NCBI GenBank assembly: GCA_009809945.1
Contig: WTPW01001239.1
Location: 140,178-204,177 of the forward strand
Reading direction: 5' to 3'
DNA: 64,000 nt
Origin: Gigaspora margarita
Lineage: Eukaryota; Glomeromycota; Glomeromycetes; Diversisporales; Gigasporaceae
Made by a program: the position numbers and the translations under genes. Under the pieces are notes generated by a model. The model was given only the letters and a program-made list of their open reading frames with translations, was not told where the DNA came from and ran no database searches. This document shows positions 36,471 to 46,830 of the stretch, in pieces (the first letter of the stretch is position 1; each line of letters starts with the position of its first letter).

Positions 36471-37344
36471 TAACACGATATTGGATGCGCTTTACAAAAA
36501 GTATCATGACATTAAAATAGATACACTAGAAAGGTGTTAGAATAAGCGAAAAATCTCTAATCGCCGTTAGTTTACTTCATGAAACTTTATTATTTCTTTA
36601 CCTAAAAGCGTAATCCCTATCCCAAGCAAAACGAGAATCAACTAAAATTTTACTAGGATAATCTAAGCCAGAGTTCAGAGTATTGTTGATAAATACTTCC
36701 ATGGGAACTTACTTACCTCTACTATTCGCTATTAGTGCTGAATGAAATGCTCATTTTGCACTTGACACACTATTGGACGCGCCAATAAATTAGTAATAAA
36801 AAAATATCATGATATTAAATAGAGGACGCGCCAATAAATTGGTGATAAAAAAATATCTCGATATTAAATAGGTACAGTAGAAAGTAATAAAATAAACTTA
36901 TACAAACCTAAACTTCTTTACATTATTAAGTTTTTTTTAAATAATAAAAGTCATTTTTGAATTCTTAAATATATTACAAAGTGTAAATTATTAATGCTTA
37001 ATGTTTGTTAAGCAAACTTCATTAAATTATTTTGTTAAGAAAATTTTTTAAAAGATTATTTGCATATCAATAGTTTGATATTGCAAAATTAGTTCCATGA
37101 ATTCAATTAATTTATGTTAATAAAGAACCCTATTACCCGTAATTATGTATATTAGTTTATTGATTAAACCATATGACCTTAATTACTATATGTACTGTAT
37201 GTTCACACTCGATCTAAATTGGTGCAATACCTTCCCTATCCAGATCGTAACCCCTGTTACACCTGATCTGGAGATTTTATTTTGAATATATAAGACCACA
37301 TAATTTTTTACATGTTTATTTGATTTTTTCTTTTTACTTTAAAT
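36471..37344. repeat. short direct repeats before the Helitron gene
   Basis: GACGCGCCAATAAATTAGTAA at about 36776 (first 20 bases) recurs as GACGCGCCAATAAATTGGTG at about 36826, with looser copies near 36141 and 36491. Each is followed by ATATC.TGATATTAAATAG. The remainder to 37344 is AT-rich with no gene. A Helitron 5' end (TC) must lie somewhere upstream but is not recognisable. Confidence 0.55.
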
Positions 37345-40300
37345 ATGAGCCAAAGATCTATAGCTCAGCAACTTCGACGAGAACATAAAAGAAATGAACA
37401 ACAAGAACCAAACCAATGAGCTATTGCACAGCAACAGCAACGAACACGTGAAAAAGAAGCACAAGAACATGAAAGAGATAAACAACAACAAAAATCAAAC
37501 CAACATGCTATTGCACAGCAACTGCGACGAACACGTGAAAAAGAGGTACAAGAACATGTTCCAAACTGTAGAGCTATAGCTCAGCAGCTAAGAAGAGCTC
37601 GTAAGCACGATGCACATAAATTAGTACCAAGTTCAGAACCTATTACTCAATTTAATAGAAGAGAACAANAAAGAGTTGAANNTGAAAGTAGTNAACATGA
37701 NGAAGTTGAACATATAAGAAGTGAACATGAAAGAAGTGAATATGAAAGAAGTGCACATGAAAAAAATACATCTAGAACTCCAGAAAATGCTACTAATACA
37801 CCAAGCAAAAGATCTATTGCTCAACGAGCAAGAAGAGAACGAGAACGAATAAAAAGAGCACGAATTCAAATAGATAGTACAATATCTGGACAAAGTTAAA
37901 ATAATAATATACGTCACTATCTTGAGCAAATAGATTCTGAGTGTACTCAATGTGGAGCTCTTCATTGGTTAGATGAACGCCTCACTGTTTCTTCACGAAC
38001 TAGACTGAAGTATGGAAATGCTGTAACCAAAGAAAAGTTATTCTTCCTACTCTTCAAAATCCACCTTTACTTCTTCGCCATTTTTTTGAACACCAAGATG
38101 AACAGTGCAAGGATTTTCGTGCAAATATACGCTAATACAATGCAGCCCATGCTTTTACTTCATATTGATCAAACAGTTTTGAGTGGACATGCTCCATATT
38201 GTTTTCGCATTCATGGTGAACTACGGCACCGTTCAGGATCACTCCTTTCTGAATCAAATATAAATGCAAATTATGCACAACTTTATATACATGATCCTGA
38301 TATTGCACACCAAATACGAATGGGAAGAAATAGTAATTTATATACTTAAACAATGTGGAAAATATAGCAAATTATTCGAAAAAATCATGCATTTTATCCA
38401 AAGTATCAGCAAGCTTTTGAAATTCTTTCTCAAGCATATCAAAATGGTGTTTCTGAAACTGATTTAGCAGTTCATCTTCATTTTAATGCAGCTACAGACC
38501 AACATCGTTAAAATCTTCCTACTACAAATGAAATAGCTATTATATTACCTGGTGATGATTTTGTCTAGAAGGCATGCGTGATATTATTCTTCGTTTACGT
38601 GGAGGTCCACTTGAACGCATTCATGAAGGCCATTCTGCTTATTTGCCACTTCACTATGTACTTCTTTTTCCATATGGTGAGCTTGGTTGGCATTCAGAAT
38701 TAAAACAAATGTATTTTATGAATTTGGACAACATGCTGAAGATCAAAGTAATGCTTCACGTCTTACACAAATGGACTTTTATTCTTTTCGACTTTTTTCA
38801 CGGTATACTGAATTTTTAACTATTCTTCATGGTGGAAAATTATTTCAAGAATTTCTGGTTGATGCATAGGCATCAACTGAACAAAATCGCTTAAGATATT
38901 TACGTACCAATCAAGCAACTTTACGAGCAGATATGTATCAAGGGCTTGCAGATACAATAGGAACTATTGCAAATGAAGAAATAAATTTGGCAAATCTTGG
39001 ACAACGTATAATTCTTCCTTTAACTCATCTTGGAAGCTCACGTTATATGTTTGAAGTTTTCAGGATTCAATGGCTATAACTCGATTTTGCTACCATCCAG
39101 ATATTTTTGAAACTATGACAGCAAATCCAAATTGGAAAGAAATTATTGATGCATTGTTACCTGGTCAAACTTCAGCTGATAGGCCTGATTTAGTAGCACG
39201 TGTCTTTGAACTTAAACACCGTGCACTTTTTTATAAAATCAAAAAAACATATTTTTGAAAAAGTAATAGCCTATGTATATACAATTGAGTTCCAAAAACG
39301 TGGTCTTCCCATATGCATTTTCTACTTTTTCTTGATAGCAATGATAAAATTAAAGATCCTACTGATGTTGATCAAATTGTATGTGCCAAATTTCCAGATC
39401 AAAATGCATATCCATTGCTTTTTGATACTATAATGCGCTGTATGGTTCATGGGCTATATGGTGCACGTAATCCTCAAGCACCATTTATGCAAAATGGAAT
39501 CTGTCAAAAAAAATATCCTAAAGAATTTCGTAATGAAACATCAATAGATTCTGATGGATACCCTCTTTATGCTAGACCTAATGATGAACATACATTTAAT
39601 ATTGGTAATAATATTGTTGACAATAGAGATGTGGTACCTTACAATCCAATTCTTAGTCGAAAATTTAATTGCCATATAAATATTGAAGTTGTGCATCAAT
39701 AAGGATATATATTTTAATTAATTTAACTTAATTTATTTTATTCTATTTTTTGTTTACTAATTTTATATACAGGCAGTTAAATATATACACAAATATATTT
39801 ATAAAGGCCATAATCGAACCACTATGCAATTTGGTCGTGAATCAGATGAGATTAAACAATATCTTGATGCAAGATATATTGGTGCACCAGAAGCTGCATG
39901 GCGTCTATTTGGAATGCATTTACATGAAGAAGTACCAAATGTTGTAAGATTGGCACTTCATCTTCCTGGAATGCATCAAGTTGTTTTTGATCCTAATGAT
40001 GATGCTGCAGATATTTTAGCTCGTGCAGAACGTCAAAAAACAACCCTAACTGCATTTTTTGAAACATGTGCAACTATAGAAGCTGCTTGCCATTATACAT
40101 ATCAAGAATTTCTACAACATTTTGTTTGGAATAAAAAAGAACTAAAATGGACAGTAAGAAAAAGAGGATTTGCAATTGGCAGAATATATTTTGCAAACCC
40201 AATAGCAGGAGAACGTTTTTATCTTCGACTTTTGCTTACAATTGTTCGTGGTCCACAGTCATTTGAGCATTTAAGAACAGTCAATGGTATTCAATATCCA

Positions 40301-42166
40301 ACTTTTAAAAATGCATGCATAGNTCTTGGTCTNTTNGAGGATGATGGTGAATGGAACAATTGTTTAGAAGAGGCCTCAATTNTGCGTAGTGGCTCTCAAT
40401 TAAAAACTCTTTTTGCAATTATTTTAATTCAATGTACACCAACTTATCCAGAAAGATTGTGGCTAAAATTTCGTGCTAATATATGTGATGATCTTTCTTA
40501 TCGTTTAAGTCAGGAACATGCTATTAATGAACCAACTGAGGATCAAATATATGATTTTGGACTATTTCTTATTGATNAAATTTTAAAGGATTCAAATTAT
40601 TCACTTACTATGTGCCCTCCAATGCCTTTATGGGAGCGTAACTGGGGACTTTATTCAGGAAATCGTCTTATTGCTGAACATTTATCTTGTAATCGTGAAA
40701 ACTTTCGTATATTAGTTGAGAATTCTATTCCACAGCTAAATAGTGAACAAAATGCTGCATATTACACTATTTTGGATTTAGTAAATAATAGTCATGGATA
40801 TTTGTTCTTTTTTAATGGATCAGCTGGAATTGGCAAAACATTTGTTTATAATATACTTGCAATGCAAATTCGTAGTGAAGGTAGAATTGTAATTTGTATA
40901 GCATCCTCTGGTCTTGTAGCATTGTTACTTATTGGTGGGTGCACAGCTCACTCTACATTTAGAATTCCAATTGAGATCAAAGAAGATTCTTTTTGTACAA
41001 TTAACAAAAATTCTGAACTTGCTGATCTACTTCGAGCTACTGAACTTATTTTCTGGGATGAAGTTTCTATGCAATATCGATATTGTTCTGAAGCTGTTAA
41101 TCGATCTTTACATGATATTTGTGATGATGATAGACCTTTTGGTGGGGATTTCTGTCAAATCTTACTAGTTGTTCCAAAAGGATCACGAGAACAAATAGTT
41201 GCTGCTTCTTTGCAATGATCCTACATATAAATATTCTGACATTACAAAAAAATATGCGTTTAGAATCAGAATCTGATGAAAATAAATCCTTTGCAAATTG
41301 GCTTTTGGATGTAAGTATATACTTAATTGTATTGGGCTATATAAATCTTTACACTATTTTTACTCTATTATTTAAATCTTTTAGGTTGGAAATGGATCAA
41401 ATACTTCTCAATTACAAAATACAATTTTACTTCCNGAATATATGAAAGTTGGACCTGATATACAATCACTTATTAAAGCTGTTTATTCTAATATAGAACA
41501 ACAGAACCTTAGTGATGACTTTTTACGGGATAGAATGCTTTTATCTGCTCGCAATGATGATGTTCAAGATATTAATAATATTATTCTTGATATATTTCCT
41601 GGACATAAACATACTTATCTAAGTGCTGATAATATTATAATTGAAGATGGAGCTGATAATACTAATGTATATCCTATTGAGTACTTGAACTCTCTTAATC
41701 CATCTGGAATGCCTCCTTCTAAACTTGATCTTAAAATTGGATGCCCAATTATGCTTCTTCGTAATCTTGCTCCTCATCAAGGACTTTGTAATGGCTCTTG
41801 TCTAATTGTTGTTCAGCTTTCAGATCATGTTATTGAAGCCGTATTCTTAGTGGAAGCTGTGCTAGAAATTTAGCTTTTATTCCTCGCATTACATTAATAT
41901 CATCTTTAACTAAATTACCTTTTAAATTTAAAAGAAGACAATTTCCAGTCCGTTGTGCTTTTGCTATTACTATAAATAAGTCTCAAGGCCAGTCACTCAA
42001 ACATGTTGNACTAGATCTTAGAACCTCTGTTTTTTCACATGGCCAGCTTTATGTAGCTCTTTCTAGATGCACTTCTGCTCAATCAATCAAAGTTCTTTTT
42101 TCATATAATTTAGTTGACTGTACTACTTTAAACATTGTCTATCCTGAAGTACTATTATCTAATTAA
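37345..42166 (+). pseudogene. Helitron RepHel (rolling-circle replicase/PIF1 helicase), decayed
   Basis: Domains in order are: an Arg/Gln-rich N-terminus with RSIAQQLRRE-type repeats; CTQCGALHWLDERL (zinc knuckle region); a Helitron-like N domain (HAPYCFRIHGELRHRSGSLL, LRGGPLERIHEGHSAYLP, LVDA.ASTEQNRLRYL); HUH Rep with the two-His motif at MHFLLFLDSN (39315) and tyrosine motif VKYIHKYIYKGHNRT (39776); and PIF1 helicase with Walker [10 protein letters not shown], Walker [10 protein letters not shown], and motifs INKSQGQSL and GQLYVALSR. It ends YPEVLLSN with stop at 42164. A 74-bp intron (41311-41384, GTAAGT to TTTTAG) interrupts the helicase. A second at about 39699-39772 has lost its GT. 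Several stops and frameshifts plus ambiguous bases mean it is inactive. Longest open part is 464 codons (39824-41218). Confidence 0.88.
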
Positions 42167-42729
42167 TCTAATTAATTTACTTATTACTAAATATAATTTT
42201 TCTAATAATAATATTTTACTAAATCAAAAAAAAATAATAAATTTTTGTTTTAGTTATAAAACAATTTAANGAATTTCAAATAAATATAAACTAATTTGAA
42301 TAAAAAAAAATATAAATTACTATTGAATAAGATATATATTTATATTTAAATAATCTTTATAAAATTTTAAAGTTATTATTTAAAAAAATTAATTTTAAAT
42401 CTATTTAAATTAAAAAATACTTAAAATCTATTTTATATCTACTCTAATTAGCAAACTTACAAAAGTTGTAATAGTAAAAAATCTATAACTTTCAATTTTA
42501 ATTTTTGCTATTTTCACAAATTTTAGAAACCTATACTATTAATTATACTAAATCTATTATTTTTATTTAATACAAATTTAGATATTAATAAAACAATATT
42601 TAATTACACTTTTTAATTTGAAGGCATGCTTTTATATAATAATTTATTGTTTTTTTAAAAAAATAAATTCAAAAAAAGCTTTATTATTATTCTTTATATA
42701 TATACTATTTAACTATAAATTATTTACTA
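42167..42729. other. AT-rich DNA after RepHel
   Basis: Non-coding and very AT-rich, with no repeat boundary visible. It is probably the Helitron 3' non-coding region. Confidence 0.5.
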
Positions 42730-42731
42730 TA

Positions 42732-42939
42732 TCCTATCATGAATAAGCACCCCCTTTTTTGAAATTTCAAACTCAACGTTCTTGATAACTATCTTATCAA
42801 ACTTAATAAAAATTTTTTTATTTAAATTTTATAGATCTATAAAATTTAAATAAAAAAATTTTTATTAAGTTTGATAAGATAGTTATCAAGAACGTTGAGT
42901 TTGAAATTTCAAAAAAAGGGGTGCTTATTCATGATAGGA
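42732..42939. mobile_element. 208-bp perfect-palindrome MITE
   Basis: The left arm starts TCCTATCATGAATAAGCACC and is mirrored by the right arm for all 104 bp. The only mismatch I find is in the C/T tract (C5T6 against C4T7). The centre is TTTATAGATCTATAAA with no loop. TA lies on both sides (42730-42731 and 42940-42941). It would extrude as a 104-bp hairpin. TA flanks suggest Tc1/mariner mobilisation. Confidence 0.92.
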
Positions 42940-42958
42940 TACGGTATACTGTTTTGTT

Positions 42959-43474
42959 TTTTTTTTTAACGTTTTACAACTAAGACCATGCCTCCGTTCC
43001 GTTTATTAATTAATGAAATTACATATTAAATATGTATACATATAATAGGTACAACATTAATAGGAGGGGAAGAAAGGCTCGGGCTACTTTACCCGAGGCC
43101 TAAAGTTAGCTATGGTAGGACAACTAGTCCTATATAGTCTTAATTTCCAAGTTTTAACCCCGGACTTCGGAATCCTACCGACCAACCTGGCCCTAGTCTC
43201 CGGAAAACGCCGCCAGGAGTTCGTGACATGATCTTCACTACGTCTCGTGACTTCGGTTAGACAAATCGTCGATCCAAACTAACAAGTTAAGCCACACTAG
43301 GTTTGTTACACCAATTACTTCATTAAGTCCATCCGTAGATGTCCCGGGTCCCTGGTTCCGCGGTGTTGCACTTCCCTAATAAGAATTAGCGTTCGCCGCC
43401 AATGGGACTCGAACCGGCAATCTTATGATTTGTGACCTCGGAGCGTAACCGCTACGCTATCGGACCCGAGGTCT
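42959..43474 (-). mobile_element. 516-bp tRNA-derived SINE
   Basis: It is flanked by a perfect 16-bp TSD GGTATACTGTTTTGTT (42943-42958 and 43475-43490), with a T run at its left edge that is the poly(A) tail of a minus-strand element. The head at the right end has a consensus Pol III box A (TAGCGTAGCGG, 43459-43449) and box B (GGTTCGAGTCC, 43415-43405), the spacing of a tRNA. The tRNA-like head continues TCATAAGATTG where an anticodon loop would be. The parent tRNA is not certain. The body of about 430 bp is GC-richer than its surroundings. Confidence 0.93.
43405..43459 (-). promoter_or_regulatory. internal Pol III promoter (boxes A and B) of the SINE
   Basis: Box A is TAGCGTAGCGG and box B is GGTTCGAGTCC, both matching consensus at every fixed position, about 34 bp apart. 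The spacing and order are as in a tRNA gene. Confidence 0.85.
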
Positions 43475-43490
43475 GGTATACTGTTTTGTT

Positions 43491-44602
43491 AGTATTATTA
43501 TATATAATTATTTAACTTTATTACTATAATATACTACTAATATTATTATTATTAATACAATAATTATAACTAATTTACTTATTTATTTAACTTTTATACT
43601 ATTATAAATCTAATTAAAATTAATAAGTATTTTTTTTGTAATATATTCAATTTTATTTTTAATTAGAACTCTTTGTAAAATAAATTTCTTATTTATAGTA
43701 TAGTTTAATATATAATACTAATTGTAAACAATAAAACAAATAAAAATTGTTTTTTTAATCATAAATAAAAATCAAGCATTATTACACTTTTAAAAATTAT
43801 ATATATATTAAAATTTTTTTAAAAACTTTTTTTAATTTTTTGAAATTAAATAGTATTTACTTTACTATTAAATAAAAAATATTCAAACTAAATAAAAAAT
43901 ATTTTAATTATATAAATTTTATTAAACCACTACTATATTTTTTTAGTTTATAAGTATTATAGTATACTATATATTTTATATTGTATTACTATATTCTCTC
44001 TTCATACTTAGTTCAAATAAAGAAGTATATAGTAAAATTTAAAGTAAATTTAAATATATAAACTATAATATTTTAATTCTTTATATATTTTTATAAATAA
44101 ACAAAACCATGAAAAATGTGTTTAAAAATAATTTTCAAGTCAAAAAAATTAACTTGAAACTTTATTTTTGTAATAATAAAATAATTTTAACTAAAGTACA
44201 TTATATAATATATACAAATAATTAAAATACTATAAATATCTTTATATTTACTATTAATACTTTTTATAAATTAACTAAAATTTGAATGTATTATAATAAT
44301 AACTACTGGTATTTATAAATTAATAGTATCAAACTAATACTTAATTCTGGAGCAATGCGACGGGTTATATGCTAGTAATATAATATATAATAAATAAATA
44401 AATAAATAATTTTATATTAAATTGCGGAAATTGATTAAAAATGTATATTTAAAATATAATAATAATAAATAAAAAAAATAAAATTTTATATTAAATTGCA
44501 AAAGCTTGCGAAAACTTGCGAAAATATGTAAAACGTTCTAAAATTTGCAAAAAGCATAATTATGTGAATATAATTTATTAATTGATATCATATTAGATAT
44601 AT
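43491..44602. other. AT-rich DNA with probable Helitron 3' end
   Basis: Non-coding. At 44352-44375, GCAATGCGACGGG followed seven bases later by CTAG and then T resembles the 3' end of many Helitrons (hairpin, short spacer, CTRR, insertion before T). The left hairpin arm is poorly conserved. If correct, the Helitron ends at 44375 and the palindrome and SINE lie inside it. Confidence 0.5.
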
Positions 44603-44942
44603 GGGGTGCCTCATATTAAAAAGGCCCATTTTGACATATAGCTTATTTTGAGATAATTGAGTTTAATCGTTTGTTTTGATTTTTGGACTGATTTGGGATT
44701 AAGCAAATTTCACGATTTTGATTAGTTAAAGATTACAGGTGACTATCGGGTAATCTCGTGATGTGCTTGTCCTTAGACAGACTCATATAATTTTTCTTTT
44801 ATATTATCTCCATTTTTTATTATGCAAATCGACCTTCATTTATAATTGAAAAATGTCAATCATGTCAAAATTTACATAAATCTAATAAAAACTCATTTTT
44901 CAAAAAAATTACGAAATGGGCCTTTTTAATATGAGGCACTCC
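44603..44942. mobile_element. 340-bp MITE
   Basis: The inverted ends are GGGGTGCCTCATATTAAAAA and (from the right) GGAGTGCCTCATATTAAAAA, about 30 bp in total. The flanks are ATATAT on both sides, compatible with a TA-type TSD. No coding sequence. Confidence 0.88.
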
Positions 44943-45080
44943 ATATATCGATTAATATCTATATCAGATATATATCGATTACTATCATGATTGATAATAA
45001 TTAGCAGGGGTATTGAGTATTGATATATATCTTATCGGTTAGTAATCAATATATATCTATATATAAAATTTGCTAATGTA

Positions 45081-45377
45081 CATGCTGTGTTTTCTTGTAT
45101 AGCTTCAATAGAGGTAGGGTGGACATCCTGCATCATATTGCTTGCTGTACTCTAGTTGTACAACATCATCACTAGGAAGTCGAGGAAGATTCCTGGTGTG
45201 GAAAACTCTATGGGTCTTTTCTTTTTAGTTATCTTAACAGTTACTAATGTTAAATGATAGGGTTATTGTTCTATATAGCCCAAAGGGCCCAGCTAATAGT
45301 TATTTACAATAAAACTCTTGCATATGGCATTTATTTTTTGATTTTGTATTTTGATGATCAATTCTGGAAAGAGTTTT
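45081..45377 (-). pseudogene. LINE-A 5' end and start of ORF1
   Basis: The LINE-A 5' terminus lies at 45377, directly inside the 17-bp TSD, and begins AAAACTCTTTCCAG on the minus strand. Further in, one frame reads RVFHTRNLPRLPSDDVVQLE and a second RPIEFSTPGIFLDFLVMMLY. The true ORF1 frame is not clear. The segment stops at the 13.5-kb insertion and resumes at 31611. Confidence 0.65.
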
Positions 45378-45523
45378 TTAAGTAGAGGTCTGACTCGATG
45401 AATACATTCACTAAATATTCACTGAATATTTGAATATTCGAATATATAATTTTTTACTGAATAAATATTCAAATTTTTAAAATTTCACTAAATATATTTA
45501 TTGAATATTCATTGAATGTATAT

Positions 45524-46362
45524 TAGGGTGTCCAGGATTATGCGATGCGATAGGGCAAATTATGCATGCAATCGAGGTCAAATTATGCGATGAGTGCGAA
45601 ATAAATTTAAAATTATGCAATTAATTATGCGATATTAAAACTTCACTAAAATATTTATTTATTTATTAAAATTCAAAAAATTTAATATTCTAAATAAATT
45701 TTCTGGCAATGCATGTCTATTATTTGCTAAAATTCGGTTATATGCTGAAAAGCTACGTTTTATATCTACTCCTGAAGCTGGCAACCAAATATACACTAAT
45801 GCAATTTTGCTAAGATTTGGTAATAAAGCTATCTTTTCATGCCAATACTTGTCTAAATCAAAATCTTCACTAAATGTTTCCGATGCCAAATGACTATCAA
45901 CAAAAGATTTTTTTTTGTGAGCAACTCTGGTTTGACAAAATGACACAAAAGTTTCTCTCCATTTGCATAACAATCAGTCTTATATGAAGGGTTCTTAACA
46001 AGACGTTCTGTAGCCATAACTATAAAAGCTTTTTTCTTTTTTTAATTAAAGCATCTGGTTTTGTTATTAATAAATATGAACAGTAACAAACGGTAAAAGC
46101 TTTGTTTTTTTATAAAAACATCCTATTAAAATTTTTCAAAATTATAAAAACGCCCATTGAAAAAAAATTTTCAAAAATCAATTTTCTAAAGAGAGACTAG
46201 TTACATTTTATCGTTGTTATATTTATAATTATAAATCTACCAATCATATTTAAGCCACGTGATCTGAGTGCATTTTTTTGTTGAATTATGCGAAGCATAT
46301 GCAATGCGAAAAATTGGTAAGTTATGTGCATATTATGCTTTCGCATAATCCTGAACACCCTA
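45524..46362 (-). mobile_element. 839-bp non-autonomous hAT nested in the hAT MITE
   Basis: The ends are TAGGGTGTCCAGGATTATG and (from the right) TAGGGTGTTCAGGATTATG, with a perfect TSD ATGTATAT at 45516-45523 and 46363-46370. Subterminal ATTATGCGAT motifs are repeated at both ends. It retains only the transposase C-terminus. Confidence 0.92.
45659..45973 (-). pseudogene. hAT transposase C-terminal fragment
   Basis: It contains ALVYIWLPASGVDIKRSFSA, then LANNRHALPENLFRILNF, the hAT dimerisation domain signature. BED finger and catalytic regions are absent, so it is an internal-deletion remnant carried in the 839-bp element. Confidence 0.8.
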
Positions 46363-46623
46363 ATGTATATATATATATATATATATATATAATTCATAAT
46401 TTTATTTTATTTTTTAATAATTTATTTGCAATTTTATTGGCTAATTTAAAGTAAGATATTATATAATTTTTTAAAATTGAAATATATTTAATATTCAATA
46501 AATATTCAATAAATATTCATTAAATATTTTCAAAATTTTTGAACAATATTCAAATAAAAAAATATTAAACAAATAAATATTCGAATACTTATTTTTTGAA
46601 CAAGTCAGATCTCTATTTTTAAA

Positions 46624-46830
46624 AACTATAACTTTAAATTAAAGATTATTAAATACTAAAGAATATATATTTAAAATTTAAAAAAGGTATATATATATAT
46701 TTTTAAATAAATTTAATTTAAATAATTTTTTTTGTATAAATTTATATATAAATTAAGTAAATCAACTTATTTGATTTAAGTAATAGTATTTGAAATCCCT
46801 ATAAAAAAACATGTCCTGTGACTGATAGTA
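46624..46830. repeat. FB1 foldback element, right terminal segment
   Basis: The reverse complement of 8290-8397 plus 14334-14440. It is uninterrupted across the place where the TTAA transposon sits in the other arm, so it is a natural empty site. Its left edge carries the distal part of the LINE-A TSD. Confidence 0.78.

Larger units (their letters stand above)
31612..45080. mobile_element. 13.5-kb block with inverted ends, inserted in LINE-A
   Basis: The left end GCAAATTTTATATATAGATA (31612) and the reverse complement of the right end (same 20 bases, ending 45080) form an inverted repeat of about 40 bp with few mismatches. Both ends are followed by ATATATCGAT-rich DNA. LINE-A sequence lies on both sides. 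No clear TSD was found and the exact edge is uncertain by about 6 bp. The content is described in separate entries. It may be one large transposon with cargo, or several insertions in an older element. Confidence 0.55.
15378..45377 (-). mobile_element. LINE-A, near full-length non-LTR retrotransposon swollen by nested insertions
   Basis: The 3' poly(A) appears as a T run at 15375-15388. The perfect 17-bp TSD TTAAGAACTATAACTTT lies at 15361-15377 and, split by a later hAT, at 45378-45382 plus 46624-46635. Joining the flanks recreates the FB1 right arm, as shown by the matching left arm near 14400-14440. With inserts removed the LINE is roughly 8 kb. Minus-strand order is 5' region, ORF1 and ORF2 with endonuclease, RT, RNase H and a CCHC tail. 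All frames are decayed, yet the insertion boundaries are still crisp. Confidence 0.85.
45383..46615. mobile_element. hAT element inserted in the LINE-A TSD
   Basis: The ends are TAGAGGTCTGACTCG and (from the right) TAGAGATCTGACTTG, with TSD TTTTTAAG (45375-45382) against TTTTTAAA (46616-46623). Subterminal DNA at both ends is rich in AATATTCAATAAATATTC motifs. It contains a second hAT at 45524-46362; removing that leaves about 390 bp, so it is a MITE. The AAG-to-AAA difference is a later change, because AAG matches the LINE TSD. Confidence 0.87.

Noticed and set aside
43405-43474. functional tRNA gene
   Set aside because: Boxes A and B are present, but the segment lies at the head of a 516-bp poly(A)-tailed element with TSD and lacks a paired acceptor stem, so it is a SINE head.
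31612-45080. Starship-type giant element
   Set aside because: No tyrosine-recombinase captain gene is visible at either end, and short inverted ends are not the expected boundary.
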